Below, in pieces: positions 45,170 to 53,794 of a stretch of 64,000 bases of DNA (position 1 is its first letter; each line of letters begins with the position of its first letter). The notes beneath the pieces were generated by a model. That model was not told the origin of the DNA. It did not search any database and saw only the letters and a list, made by a program, of their open reading frames with translations. Where the stretch lies: the NCBI RefSeq assembly GCF_003097315.1, contig NZ_QDDL01000012.1:1-64000 (forward strand), written 5' to 3'. The stretch comes from Pelagibaculum spongiae (GTDB taxonomy: Bacteria > Pseudomonadota > Gammaproteobacteria > Enterobacterales > Pelagibaculaceae). Position numbers and translations under genes: made by a program.

Positions 45170-46168
45170 CTATTTGAAAGTCAGCGAGATTTTATCAATG
45201 ACTTTTTGAAGCAGGGCCAGTTCAACCGAAAGCTTCTCATTTTCTTTTATTAGCCCAGTATTTTTGCTTTCAATTTTTTGCATTTCCATATCTGGTTTTT
45301 CCAGCTCAGAAATGATCTCGACTGTTTTCTGAAGCTCAGATTCCTTAGCTTCGAGCAAAGCAGATAGCTCTGAAACCTCGACAGCTTGGCTGGAAATGAT
45401 CTGATCCTTCTCGCTGACCAAGGTATTGAAGCTCTGGATTTCTTTGTTGGTTTCGAAACGTTGTTCTTTCAGCCCGCTTATTTCTAGAGCTTGTTGCTTG
45501 TTGGCGTTTTGAGCGGCTTCAAGCTGACTTTTCACCTGGTCAACAGCACTATTCGACTGTTGAATGGCTTCCTTGTATCCCTGAACCGTGCTGGCATGCT
45601 CATTTTTGAGCAAGATCACCAACTCCTTGTGTTCTGCTTTAGCAGCAATCAGCTGCTGTTTTAGATCGTCCTGGCTGGCGACGGCTGCAGCCAGTTTCTC
45701 TTCAAGTGATTCTGAGCGCTGTTGTTGGCTAACCAGTTGCTGTTGAGTTGAATCCACCTCAGCCTGCAGCTCGGTAACTTGACCAAGGGCATCTTCCGCA
45801 CGCTCATGCTCATTCTCAAACTTGGTTGCTATTTCCTTGAGCTCACTTTGCAGTGATTTGTTCTTTTCTCTTTCTAGAGTCAGCTGCTCAACCAAATCTG
45901 CTTTTTCGCGCTGAATCTGCTGCTCATATTGCTCATTCAGCTCAACCATTGCGGGACGGATGATATTCACAATGCGCTTGGTTAGCGGATCGTCATCCTG
46001 GTATTCCACCTGAAGCCCCATGCCTTTTAAGTAGTAAAGAATCTTCGATTCTGAGCCTTTGCCTAGGATAGATCTGACCTGGTAAGGATTGATGGGCTTA
46101 CCTTTCCCTTGAAGGATGCGAACGGCTTCTGCCACGTCTTCATAGCTGATTACGGAAGGTCGGCCCAT
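45170..46168 (-). CDS. kfrA: KfrA-type plasmid DNA-binding coiled-coil protein
   Basis: The product has 332 residues. The KfrA N-terminal DNA-binding domain occupies residues 1-110 (MGRPSVISYEDVAEAVRILQ, then PYQVRSILGKGSESKILYYL). It is followed by a continuous coiled coil (VEQLTLEREKNKSLQSELKE and so on) to the end. KfrA proteins of IncP/IncU/IncW plasmids repress their own promoter and help plasmid segregation. ATG 46168 has TAGGGAG upstream. The promoter immediately before it is covered by a perfect 33-bp palindrome, fitting autoregulation. Its presence is strong evidence that this DNA is a plasmid. Confidence 0.9.
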   Translation of the reverse strand: MGRPSVISYEDVAEAVRILQGKGKPINPYQVRSILGKGSESKILYYLKGMGLQVEYQDDDPLTKRIVNIIRPAMVELNEQYEQQIQREKADLVEQLTLEREKNKSLQSELKEIATKFENEHERAEDALGQVTELQAEVDSTQQQLVSQQQRSESLEEKLAAAVASQDDLKQQLIAAKAEHKELVILLKNEHASTVQGYKEAIQQSNSAVDQVKSQLEAAQNANKQQALEISGLKEQRFETNKEIQSFNTLVSEKDQIISSQAVEVSELSALLEAKESELQKTVEIISELEKPDMEMQKIESKNTGLIKENEKLSVELALLQKVIDKISLTFK

Positions 46169-46209
46169 GGTGTGCTCCCTAGCAAGGTGTAACTACTATC
46201 TTGTCACCG

Positions 46210-46238
46210 ATTATAGCTTTATATGTTTCTTGTCACAA
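46210..46238 (-). promoter_or_regulatory. kfrA promoter
   Basis: On the minus strand TTGTGA (46238-46233), 17 bases, then a perfect TATAAT (46215-46210). The -35 box lies in the centre of the 33-bp palindrome, so a bound dimer would block RNA polymerase. Confidence 0.65.
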
Positions 46239-46250
46239 GAAACATATAAA
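46218..46250. promoter_or_regulatory. 33-bp perfect palindrome, probable KfrA operator
   Basis: TTTATATGTTTCTTGT-C-ACAAGAAACATATAAA: 16-base arms around one base. A half-site-like TCTTGTCACC lies at about 46199-46208. The position over the kfrA promoter is that of known KfrA auto-operators; the sequence itself is not one I know. Confidence 0.7.
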
Positions 46251-46280
46251 GAAACTAATTTATTTTAAGCTTTTGCTACC

Positions 46281-46327
46281 CCCTTCATAAGGCGTGATAA
46301 TAGAACATTATCACGCCTTATGAAGGG
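46281..46327. repeat. Perfect 21-bp inverted repeat between kfrA and fic
   Basis: Arms 46281-46301 and 46307-46327 (starting CCCTTCATAAGGCGTGATAA) are exact reverse complements around AGAAC. It lies in the divergent kfrA-fic gap, so it is not a terminator for either gene. It may be an operator or a cruciform. Confidence 0.8.
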
Positions 46328-46446
46328 AAAAGGGTGCTATCGAGTCTGCTGTGCTGTTGTCAAAGGCGGGTGTGCGCTTGATTGAGAGTTCGATAGAGGA
46401 GCACGCCTCAGCGGGTGATCAGAGGTGGGTCGTGGTGCAAGTTTTT

Positions 46447-46487
46447 ACCTACATGCAAAGAAAGTGCTATTTTCTTTGCATGTAGGT
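46447..46487. repeat. 17-bp inverted repeat and 12-bp direct repeats upstream of fic
   Basis: ACCTACATGCAAAGAAA (46447-46463) pairs exactly with 46471-46487 around a 7-base loop. Downstream, ATGTATAGATAT occurs twice, at 46494-46505 and 46534-46545. Together they occupy the 130 bases before the fic start, as expected for a repressor-controlled promoter. Confidence 0.65.
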
Positions 46488-46578
46488 GCCGTTATGTATA
46501 GATATCACGGTTTTCTATGCATGTTTTGATATCATGTATAGATATTTGCTGCTTTCTATATATTGGAGAGAAAAGCCA

Positions 46579-47658
46579 GTGTCATGCCATCCAACAGAAT
46601 TACCGCTTGCCAATGAAAACCAATTGGAAAGCATACCTGTCCTTAAAAAGCTGGCAGCAACACATCGCCGACTTGCTGAATTGAAAGGTGTTGCTGGATC
46701 AATTCCAAATGAAAACATTTTGATTTCAACACTAACGTTGCAAGAAGCGAAAGATAGCTCTGAAGTCGAGAATATTGTCACGACACACGATGAATTGTTT
46801 CGCAGTAATGCATCTTCAAACCCATACAATGCTGCAGTTAAAGAGGTTTCCTGTTATGCGAAGGCGCTCAACTACGCATTTGATAGAGTTCGTAAAAGTG
46901 AGCTACTTCGCTTGCAAGATATTCTTGATATTCAACAAAGCATGGAATCGAATAATGCTGGGTTGAGAAAGCTGCCAGGGACAGAGTTAAAAAACGCTGT
47001 CACTGGAGAGGTTGTTTACACTCCGCCGCAAAATGCTGAAGCTGTATCCACTTTAATGAGCAACCTAGTAGCCTACATAAATGATGATGCACTATCGGAT
47101 AATGACCCACTGATAAAAATGGCCGTAATTCACTTTCAGTTCGAGAGCATTCATCCATTTTACGATGGTAATGGTAGAACTGGCCGTATTATCAATATTC
47201 TTTATCTTGTATTGCAGGGGTTGCTCGATCTGCCAATCCTGTACCTTAGCCGATACATCATCAAGCATAAATCCGACTATTATAATTGTCTTCAGGCTGT
47301 ACGAGATAAATCCGAGTGGGAAAGCTGGTTACTGTTTATGCTGACCGCGATCGAGGAAACTGCACTAGAAACAGCGCTTCTGGTAAAACGGATTAGCGGC
47401 CTAATGCTGGACATGAAGCACCGATTACGCTCGGAGCTCCCCAAAATATACAGCCAAGATCTTTTGAATAATATTTTTTGTCATCCATATACAAAAATCG
47501 ATTATCTTGAAAATGACCTGTCAGTATCAAGGGTAACAGCAACAAGGTATTTAAATCTGCTTTGTGAAAAGGGGTTTTTACAGAAGAATAAAGAAGGAAA
47601 AAGCAATTACTACATCAACACTGAATTAGTCCAGCTGCTAGCTGATGCTGGGGAGTAG
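46579..47658 (+). CDS. fic: Fic-family AMP-transferase (Fido domain)
   Basis: The protein has about 359 residues from GTG 46579, with GGAGAG 8 bases upstream; the frame is open further 5' but without a ribosome site. A Fic N-terminal domain carries the inhibitory helix SSEVEN (S/TxxxE(G/N), about residues 60-65), so this is a class II, self-inhibited Fic. The catalytic core HPFYDGNGRTGR starts at His192. A winged-helix C-terminus (YLENDLSVSRVTATRYLNLL) follows. Such proteins transfer AMP to target proteins and probably repress their own gene through the HTH. Inverted and direct repeats precede it. A decayed relative lies at 34622-35504. Confidence 0.9.
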   Translation: MSCHPTELPLANENQLESIPVLKKLAATHRRLAELKGVAGSIPNENILISTLTLQEAKDSSEVENIVTTHDELFRSNASSNPYNAAVKEVSCYAKALNYAFDRVRKSELLRLQDILDIQQSMESNNAGLRKLPGTELKNAVTGEVVYTPPQNAEAVSTLMSNLVAYINDDALSDNDPLIKMAVIHFQFESIHPFYDGNGRTGRIINILYLVLQGLLDLPILYLSRYIIKHKSDYYNCLQAVRDKSEWESWLLFMLTAIEETALETALLVKRISGLMLDMKHRLRSELPKIYSQDLLNNIFCHPYTKIDYLENDLSVSRVTATRYLNLLCEKGFLQKNKEGKSNYYINTELVQLLADAGE

Positions 47659-47837
47659 GTTTTTCTTTTTTCGAGCCTAGTGTATAGGAAAATTGTGAGA
47701 ATAATGACGAAGCTGAATTATAGAGTTGCGCAGTGGTATCAAACTGAAAAACACCAAGTTACTGGATGGCTCCAAGTGAGCCGCAAAATAATAGAAGTTT
47801 ATGCAGGTTGGCAATTTACTGCACTAGGCAAATCACT

Positions 47838-48914
47838 ATGACAGTCGAAAAGGATAATGGTCCGGAGTTGTTAGGAAAATCTGTAGAACTTGATATTTTG
47901 GCGAAAGAAGCATCAATTCTGGAAGCTTCTGAAAATGCTAATACCACAAGGGCTTTTGATAATGCCGTTAAACATTTTACCAGCGTTTTTGGCGGGCGGC
48001 TCCCCTGTCGCGATGAAGATCTAAAAAATTACTTGGTGAAGTATGCTGGTCAATTAAGCGTGTCTACTTTAGAACAGCGCAGGGTTTTGATTGGCCGCTG
48101 GCATAAAGAAAATGGGTTTGAACATAACCCTAATGATTCCGAATTGGTTAGAAAAATCATGAGGGGGATTCGGCGAAAGTATGGCAAAAAGCCGAAGCAA
48201 GCAAAGCCAGCTCCTCTCAAAGTGATTGAAAAGGTGTGTGTTCATTTGGACTCCGTCCAAGCAACGTTAGGTGAAGATCAGAGTCAGCGCAGCCTGAGTT
48301 GCTTCAGAGACAAGGCAATGCTTTTGACGGCTTTTTGGTTTGGATTGCGCTCTGATGAACTTATTAATATTCGAGCCTGTGATGTAAAGTTTTTCTGGGA
48401 TGGCGACCAGCCTTATTTCGAGCTTTTTCTTCCGAAATCAAAAACGGATAAAGAAGGACTGGGAATGACGAAAAAAATGAATGCATTGGCTAACTTATGT
48501 CCCATGTTGGCGCTGAGGGACTGGGTCGAGGCCAGATGTAGCGGCGTGGATATTAAGTCTTTCCGAGACAGCGAGCTACCACTGTTTTCAGGGGTTAATC
48601 GTTGGGGAGGAATATCTGAATCACACATCCACCCTAACTCGATTAATAAAATGTTTAAGAAGTTACTGGAGTCAGGTAGCGTTGATCCGGATGAGTACAG
48701 CACTCACAGCATGCGTCGTGGGATCGCCAACTGGATTATTGATTCTGGTGCATCGGTTGCGGAGCTTAAAGAATGGATTGGCTGGAGTGATACCAGGACT
48801 GCGATGCGCTACCTCGACGGAAAATCATCACTCCCAAGCAAGATTATCGAGAGAAAAATTCAAACGGGTGCTTTCTTGGATAGCTCAAGCGCCAAGCGGC
48901 TGGATAAAGGCTGA
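47838..48914 (+). CDS. Tyrosine recombinase / integrase
   Basis: The protein has about 358 residues from ATG 47838 (MTVEKDNGPELLGK); an upstream ATG at 47766 adds 24 residues without a clear ribosome site. A SAM-like core-binding N-terminal domain spans about 40-130. The catalytic residues are visible: Arg171 in FGLRSDELINIRACDV, His290 and Arg293 in STHSMRRGIANWI, and Tyr325 in GWSDTRTAMRYLDG. The second histidine position is Trp in GWSD. It could act in plasmid dimer resolution, or in integration of a module. No attachment site could be recognised, although the dispersed ~60-bp repeats are candidates. Confidence 0.88.
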   Translation: MTVEKDNGPELLGKSVELDILAKEASILEASENANTTRAFDNAVKHFTSVFGGRLPCRDEDLKNYLVKYAGQLSVSTLEQRRVLIGRWHKENGFEHNPNDSELVRKIMRGIRRKYGKKPKQAKPAPLKVIEKVCVHLDSVQATLGEDQSQRSLSCFRDKAMLLTAFWFGLRSDELINIRACDVKFFWDGDQPYFELFLPKSKTDKEGLGMTKKMNALANLCPMLALRDWVEARCSGVDIKSFRDSELPLFSGVNRWGGISESHIHPNSINKMFKKLLESGSVDPDEYSTHSMRRGIANWIIDSGASVAELKEWIGWSDTRTAMRYLDGKSSLPSKIIERKIQTGAFLDSSSAKRLDKG

Positions 48915-48978
48915 GGAAATAGCTTGATAGTACAACAAGCACATAGGGATTGGGCCTTTTAGAGCGACTAGAAGGCAT

Positions 48979-49257
48979 TTAATTACAGGAAAAAACCAAC
49001 CTTCTATCAATAGGGTAGATTGTTGTTTCGAAAACAGGATAATATTCTGGTGGATATAGAATTTGTTCTTTGTCGATTACAATGTAGTAGCCCCCACATT
49101 CTTGGTTCGCTGATTTATGGCAATTACTCCAATTATTTAATACACCATTACAATAAGTTTCAAATACACCATTCCCTAACTGGTAGGCTTGAGGAATAGC
49201 CGTCGCACAAGATAACAGGCTGAGAGCTATGACCACAATGACAACTACTTTATTCAA
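48979..49257 (-). CDS. Small lipoprotein
   Basis: The 92-residue product has a signal sequence VVVIVVIALSLLSC ending in a lipobox (LLSC, Cys17). The mature part is short, with several cysteines (ETYCNG, NCHKSANQECGG) and IYPIDRRLVFSC at the end. Function unknown. It sits upstream of, and in the opposite orientation to, the secreted HNH gene region, and next to another small exported protein. Small lipoproteins on conjugative plasmids sometimes act in entry exclusion, but nothing here proves it. Confidence 0.65.
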   Translation of the reverse strand: MNKVVVIVVIALSLLSCATAIPQAYQLGNGVFETYCNGVLNNWSNCHKSANQECGGYYIVIDKEQILYPPEYYPVFETTIYPIDRRLVFSCN

Positions 49258-49317
49258 AAATATAATCCATTAATACTTCTTACAAACGACTGTAAAAAAA
49301 CCTGCCTGCCATGAATT

Positions 49318-49665
49318 CTATGGTTGCAATAAATATCTATTGGGTTGATTTGAATATGGGTTTGCATTTAATGGTGATTTGTAACTACCTCCTCTATTCA
49401 AATAAGAATTTTTTCTGCTGTTTTCTTTATAATATCCTGATGTAGAGTTGTTTCTGTATTTTTTAGTGCCTTTTTGCCCCGTATATGGATTGGTGTTGTT
49501 TCGATAAGAATAGTTGTCTCTAACTGTATTATTTGGGCTTGAACGGTAATGACCTGGGACATATGTTCCATTGCTTTTGTAGTAACCATTTACATATTGG
49601 TCTGCACTGGAAGCAGTAGAAAACATCGCAAGACCAATTGATATGAATATAATAAGTTTATTCAT
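49318..49665 (-). CDS. Small secreted protein with VNGYY...YVPGHYRS repeat-type sequence
   Basis: The protein has about 115 residues from ATG 49665 (MNKLIIFISIGLAMFSTASS, cleavage after SSA likely). The mature protein starts DQYVNGYYKSNGTYVPGHYR-SSPNNT and continues NTNPYTGQKGTKKYRNN. I know this YV.GYYRSNGTYV..HYRS...NPYTG pattern from short exported bacterial proteins of unknown function. The rest is low-complexity Asn/Tyr/Ser. An ATG at 49677 is also possible. Neighbouring genes are also exported proteins. Confidence 0.7.
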   Translation of the reverse strand: MNKLIIFISIGLAMFSTASSADQYVNGYYKSNGTYVPGHYRSSPNNTVRDNYSYRNNTNPYTGQKGTKKYRNNSTSGYYKENSRKNSYLNRGGSYKSPLNANPYSNQPNRYLLQP

Positions 49666-49786
49666 GAGACATCCCAACTAAACAATAATAGATCTCAATT
49701 GTGGCACAGCCCCTCGCTTTTCCAAGTCACTTCATCTATTTGCTTTTATGTCATCAATGCTAATTATTGACCTATGGAGATTTCGC

Positions 49787-50031
49787 ATGCGGCGAGCTTG
49801 TCGCAACTGCGGCATGGTGGTGAAGTTGTTGTATTTGGATGAAATGCGGGATGTCGATCAAGTGAATCGCGATCAGGACGGTGGCTTAATTTGGAGCTGC
49901 GAGCATGCATGGCCGAAACCCTAAGGGTTTCTCAATAAGAGCCAGGGTAGCTATGCCGATCTTCATCATTTGTGCCTGAGGATCGAAATTTGGATGGAGC
50001 ACATTCTAGTTATGGTTAGTATTCCCATTTC
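49787..50031 (+). pseudogene. Broken endonuclease I (EndA/Dns-like) gene fragment
   Basis: The frame from ATG 49787 reads VVKLLYLDEMRDVDQVNRDQ, then WSCEHAWPKP, before a TAA at 49922. It continues in the same frame GFLNKSQGSYADLHHL. After a shift near 49980 it reads PEDRNLDGAHSSYG. The order EH-x-WPK...GF...YADLHHLxPED is that of periplasmic endonuclease I enzymes, including the catalytic EH. Signal peptide and C-terminus are missing. A stop and a frameshift make it a pseudogene. It lies just upstream of a different secreted nuclease. Confidence 0.65.
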
Positions 50032-50125
50032 TATGGGGATGTAAAAATTTCTGTAGGATTTTTGTGGATAGGCCATAAGTAGCCATATCATCCCCTTCAT
50101 ACGGAACAAATCACAGAGAGAAACA

Positions 50126-50827
50126 ATGACGCGACTAATTACACTAGTACTAGCTGTACTGCTGCTATCTACTGGGGTTCAAGCCGATCTAGTCAAGAAA
50201 AGTAAATCTGGCATCTGTCACGATACGTCTAGCCGATATTATGAACGAACCAAAAAATATACAGCTTTTGATAATTTGCAAGAGTGCCTGGACCGTGGCG
50301 GCCGACTCCCGAAGGGATCAAAAACAAAACCCACGCCCGTCACTTCTTCAAAGTATCAGCGTTCTTACTTTGGTAGCTGGATTGATGAAGATAAGGACTG
50401 TCTGAACACTCGTCACGAACTACTAATGAAATTATCTACAGGTACAGTAAATACGGGCTCCAATAGGTGTACGGTGAGTCGAGGGCGATGGCTTGATCCG
50501 TACACGGGCCAGATTTTCTATGAAGCAAAGCAACTCGACATCGATCACCTCGTTCCGTTGAAGTGGGCATGGGATCATGGGGCAGATAAATGGAGCAAAG
50601 ATAAGCGGATAGCATTCGCCAATGATGAAGCTAACTTGTTCGCTGTAAAAGCACGTGTGAACAGGCAAAAAGGTGCTCTTGGTCCTTTTGAATGGATGCC
50701 GCCTGCTCGGTCATTTCACTGCCAGTATGTTGTTAGGTTCAATCGAATCATGAAAGCATATCGTCTTCAGTTCACAGCCAGCGAAAGCGAAAAATTCAGG
50801 GAATTGAAAAGCAGCGTTTGCAAGTAA
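50126..50827 (+). CDS. Secreted HNH endonuclease (DUF1524/GmrSD-type HNH fold)
   Basis: The product has 233 residues. The signal peptide is MTRLITLVLAVLLLSTGVQA. Residues 25-60 hold a cysteine-containing N-terminal segment (SGICHDTSSRYYERTKKYTA). The nuclease region reads GRWLDPYTGQIFYEAKQLDI-DHLVPLKWAWDHGADKWSKD, continuing AFANDEANLFAVKARVNRQK with DH...N...N-x-x-K, as in extracellular HNH nucleases. A final cysteine-containing helical segment follows. It should degrade DNA in the periplasm or medium, either for nutrition or to block incoming DNA. GAGAGAAAC precedes the ATG. Confidence 0.82.
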   Translation: MTRLITLVLAVLLLSTGVQADLVKKSKSGICHDTSSRYYERTKKYTAFDNLQECLDRGGRLPKGSKTKPTPVTSSKYQRSYFGSWIDEDKDCLNTRHELLMKLSTGTVNTGSNRCTVSRGRWLDPYTGQIFYEAKQLDIDHLVPLKWAWDHGADKWSKDKRIAFANDEANLFAVKARVNRQKGALGPFEWMPPARSFHCQYVVRFNRIMKAYRLQFTASESEKFRELKSSVCK

Positions 50828-51000
50828 GTTATTTGGTAAAACACAGGCTAGGGCAAGTGCTTACCCACACTTGCGCTACTCAAGGACAACGAATTTTTTA
50901 CTATGAGCAAGGATTTTATCTTTAATTGCGGTGTTTATATTATGGGTATTCTTTATGATTTTTTGGCAAGAATTAATGTTTGTATGCTCCCCCGTTCTTT

Positions 51001-51441
51001 TTATGAACATGGCAGCGGTTGGTAAAGTTTGAATTTTTTTTGTTCGGCTGGGGTTTTGCTACGGTTAGCATGATTGTTTCGTTGAATAAAATAACGACCG
51101 TCTGGTAACTCAATGATCTCTCCTGCTTTGACCTCACCAAGTAATTCAAGGCACGCCAAGGCTCGAAGGCGGTATTCTTCGAAGTCCACATCTCTTGGTG
51201 CTCTCATTGAGATCAGTCCGGTTATTGTTACACCTCTTAGAGCGGCCCAATGCTTACCGTAGTTTATGCTGGCGGGATGAGTTGGCGTTGATGATGCTTG
51301 AGTCACGTTTAGCGGTCTCCAGTATCTTGGTTTTTTTGCTACGATATGATTAGGTTCTTGGTGTCGTCTTTTATTTCGTGGGCTAGATTGACGACAAAAT
51401 ATATCATTAATCAAAAGTTTTACGTTTGTAAAGCCTGACAT
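51001..51441 (-). CDS. Hypothetical protein
   Basis: The product has 146 residues. The second half looks like a folded domain (HWAALRGVTITGLISMRAPR, then FEEYRLRALACLELLGEVKA-GEIIELPDGRYFIQRN). The N-terminal 55 residues are basic and low in structure. I do not recognise a family. No partner gene is close: hipT ends about 180 bases upstream on the same strand. It could be a small plasmid DNA-binding or recombination-associated protein, but that is only a guess from the charge. Confidence 0.45.
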   Translation of the reverse strand: MSGFTNVKLLINDIFCRQSSPRNKRRHQEPNHIVAKKPRYWRPLNVTQASSTPTHPASINYGKHWAALRGVTITGLISMRAPRDVDFEEYRLRALACLELLGEVKAGEIIELPDGRYFIQRNNHANRSKTPAEQKKFKLYQPLPCS

Positions 51442-51621
51442 TTTCGGGCAAAGAGATGTCCGTTTTTCAGGTTTTATAGATAGAGTGTTGGCAGGGGCGG
51501 TAGGCTTGGCAGGTAAAAAGCTAGCGCAAAGAATCCATTGCAGACCCTGAAGTTAAAGCAACTTCAATCGACTAAAATTGCTTTAACTGCTTTGTCATTA
51601 AAAAGTAATAATGCCAGTCGG

Positions 51622-52611
51622 CTATTTAATTTTATCAATAATTAACAGTGCTTTTAATCGCTGTTTAATTAAATTCTTTAGATGAGCTTTTTTGTCTTCT
51701 GGTAAAAAGCTGATTGAAATAAGGTCGAATATTTTCTTGAGTCGGGTTTTGATGAGGCCAATAAACTTAATCACCAGCTTTTTGTTCACGCCCAGTCGCT
51801 CGGTAAGGATAATGAAGTCGTGACCGGTGTAAAAACCGTACTCGCTTAAGTTAACCAGCTCAGCATCGTCGTCATTAGCCAGCAGATCCATGGCCAGATA
51901 GTTACTGTCCAGCCCGGGGTAGAAGTCACAGCACAAAAAATCGTAGTTGGGTGACAGCTGATCATAATGGATATGTGTGCTGCCTGGGATTCTCACCAAG
52001 CTAAAGTTTTTTAAGTGCAGGTCATTATTACCAACCAGGTAAGCGAGAATGACGCGCTTGATGAGCTCACTAGCAGCGCTGATGTTGTCGTTCGTTGCTT
52101 CAAGCAAAGCTTTACCAGCAGCTTCATAGGAGCTGTCGTATTTGCGGTCCGGGGCAAGATCCATGCATTGCAGTAGCTCTTCCTGCTCCAGCTTGCCGTT
52201 TTTGTTGCGATCAAAGCGTTTGCAGATATAAGCGTACTCACCATCATTAAATCGGCCTAGGGCGCAATCGGCAGTGTCTATGCCCAAGTGCTTGCTAATA
52301 AGCATGACGAGGTGCTCGTTTTCTGCAGCATGGGGAATGCCTTCTGGACTTGGCTTTAGGATGTACCGACCATTCTGTGATGTTTTTTTGAATACACCGC
52401 TCTCAATGACCAGTGAGAGCTTCTCCTGGGCACCGGAAATTGACATACCAGCAGCGTAGGTTCGACTGGCTTCAAAAAAATCGGATCGATAAAAAGGCAG
52501 ATCTAATGTGGCTTTTTTCCCATCGCAAAACGACTTCAGCGGAGATGCGTTGCTCCCCTCTGTTGCGCTACTGGTGAGCGGTTTTAGGCTGATTTGGCAG
52601 TATTTACTCAT
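51622..52611 (-). CDS. hipT: HipT-type serine/threonine kinase toxin of a HipBST module
   Basis: The 329-residue HipA-family kinase lacks the N-terminal subdomain 1, which is encoded separately as HipS. The glycine-rich loop carries an S-I-S pair at Ser57 and Ser59 (AAGMSISGAQEKLSLV), the same positions as the autophosphorylation sites I know for E. coli HipT. RYILKP gives the ATP lysine region, and LVGNNDLHLKNFSL the catalytic loop. HipT phosphorylates tryptophanyl-tRNA synthetase in E. coli; the target here is assumed to be similar. The gene overlaps hipS by 8 bases and is last in the order hipB-hipS-hipT. Confidence 0.9.
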   Translation of the reverse strand: MSKYCQISLKPLTSSATEGSNASPLKSFCDGKKATLDLPFYRSDFFEASRTYAAGMSISGAQEKLSLVIESGVFKKTSQNGRYILKPSPEGIPHAAENEHLVMLISKHLGIDTADCALGRFNDGEYAYICKRFDRNKNGKLEQEELLQCMDLAPDRKYDSSYEAAGKALLEATNDNISAASELIKRVILAYLVGNNDLHLKNFSLVRIPGSTHIHYDQLSPNYDFLCCDFYPGLDSNYLAMDLLANDDDAELVNLSEYGFYTGHDFIILTERLGVNKKLVIKFIGLIKTRLKKIFDLISISFLPEDKKAHLKNLIKQRLKALLIIDKIK

Positions 52612-52960
52612 AATTAACGCTCATATCTTGCAATGGTTCATCGGCTGGCAGAACGGATACGGCACCAATCAAATCGCGACCATTTCGAAGCAGTAGGCCG
52701 AAATGATCCTTCTCATCGATATGTTGGGAGCAGGATTGAATTTTTCGTAACCAACCCTCGCTCACCAGATTGTCGAAAAATGGAGGGAGCGAGTCATACA
52801 AAAAGGCTACTTCCCTTAGTGGAAAGCGGAATGCGATAGGTCTGCCTTCCACTAGGTATGCTTTTTGGTACTGAAATGAGAAACCTGAGGGTGTCTCTAG
52901 CAAGATGCCAGCCAATTGATTGTGGTGATACACAGCAGCCACTCGAAGCTTTTTCTTCAT
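52604..52960 (-). CDS. hipS: HipS antitoxin (HipA subdomain-1 protein)
   Basis: The protein has about 118 residues from ATG 52960, which shares a base with the hipB stop (TAATG). The GTG at 52972 is an alternative. It matches the HipA N1 domain: VAAVYHHNQLAGILLETPSG, then FSFQYQKAYLVEGRPIAFRF, DSLPPFFDNLVSEGWLR and DEKDHFGLLLRNGRDLIGAV. In HipBST this separate protein is the antitoxin that neutralises HipT. The downstream hipT overlaps it. Confidence 0.88.
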   Translation of the reverse strand: MKKKLRVAAVYHHNQLAGILLETPSGFSFQYQKAYLVEGRPIAFRFPLREVAFLYDSLPPFFDNLVSEGWLRKIQSCSQHIDEKDHFGLLLRNGRDLIGAVSVLPADEPLQDMSVNYE

Positions 52961-53268
52961 TACGCCACCCACACCTTGAGGCCAGTGGCTTTGGCAATGG
53001 CAATGAAATTATCCAGCTGAACTTTCATGCTGCTGTTTTCGGCTTTGCTGATGGTTGTGCAGGAAACACCAGTGATGTCACTGACATCCTGTTGTGACAT
53101 GCCCAGCTGATTTCGTCGGCCACTTATGAGTTTCGCGGCTTCTTCAATGGGTACGGCATTTGCTAATTTATCTGATGTTGCGAGTTGGCGCTGCTGGTTT
53201 TCTATACGATCTTTTAGGGCTTCCAGAAGCAACCCTGTTGGGATCTCGGCAAGCTTGTTCGTTGTCAT
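52960..53268 (-). CDS. hipB: HipB regulator of the HipBST module
   Basis: The product has 102 residues. The HTH is in the C-terminal half: AAKLISGRRNQLGMSQQDVS, then DITGVSCTTISKAENSSMKV. The N-terminal 45 residues are helical and charged. HipB binds the promoter and augments neutralisation. It is the first gene of three. The 500 bases upstream contain no gene, and dispersed-repeat copy C. Confidence 0.87.
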   Translation of the reverse strand: MTTNKLAEIPTGLLLEALKDRIENQQRQLATSDKLANAVPIEEAAKLISGRRNQLGMSQQDVSDITGVSCTTISKAENSSMKVQLDNFIAIAKATGLKVWVA

Positions 53269-53794
53269 TGTACTGACCCCCTGTTGGCTGCAATCTGGCT
53301 GATCGTGTCTACAGCAATGAAAAATACATTAATGCAGTAATTCTATGTGCTTTAGTGGTTGCAGGCAAGAATCTATATTTTAAAACACATAAAATCAGAG
53401 TTATTATGGTAAGTTATATTTTAAAAAATATAGATTGTGAATGTATCTGTTTTAAAACAAATGAAGTAAAGGAGTTGGTGCAGGTCTATAGGCTATAAGC
53501 AGTTTCTGTTAACTTAGGGGTTTGAAGCCCAATGGGGTCAAATCATACGCTAAGGCCTAAAAGTCACCTGTATTCAATAAAATAAAATCGATTTTGCCGC
53601 TTTGTTGTTATTCTGTCCGGCAATTGTTTCCGGTAGCGTAAAAGCTAAAAACAGAGTTGTGCGAACTAATACAGCAGCACTGTCAGTAAAACTGAGGTAT
53701 GAATGGTGGCTGCAACAACAAGGTTGGGTTTACATGTTTTGTGACCGTGCCACCCAGGAATCTGTGGTACGAGTAAAATTAAATCGTAAAGCGC
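53269..53794. other. 526-base gap between HipBST and the SUKH gene
   Basis: Holds the divergent-side control region of hipB (imperfect repeats of TATATTTTAAAA and TTTTAAAACA at 53370-53460, possibly operators) and dispersed-repeat copy C. A plus-strand frame at 53602-53811 was not accepted. Confidence 0.4.
53517..53580 (+). repeat. Dispersed ~60-bp repeat, copy C
   Basis: GGGGTTTGAAGCCCAATGGG, then GTCAAATCATACGCTAAGGC and CTAAAAGTCACCTGTATTCA. It is the best-preserved copy beside B. It separates the HipBST module from the SUKH gene. Confidence 0.7.
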
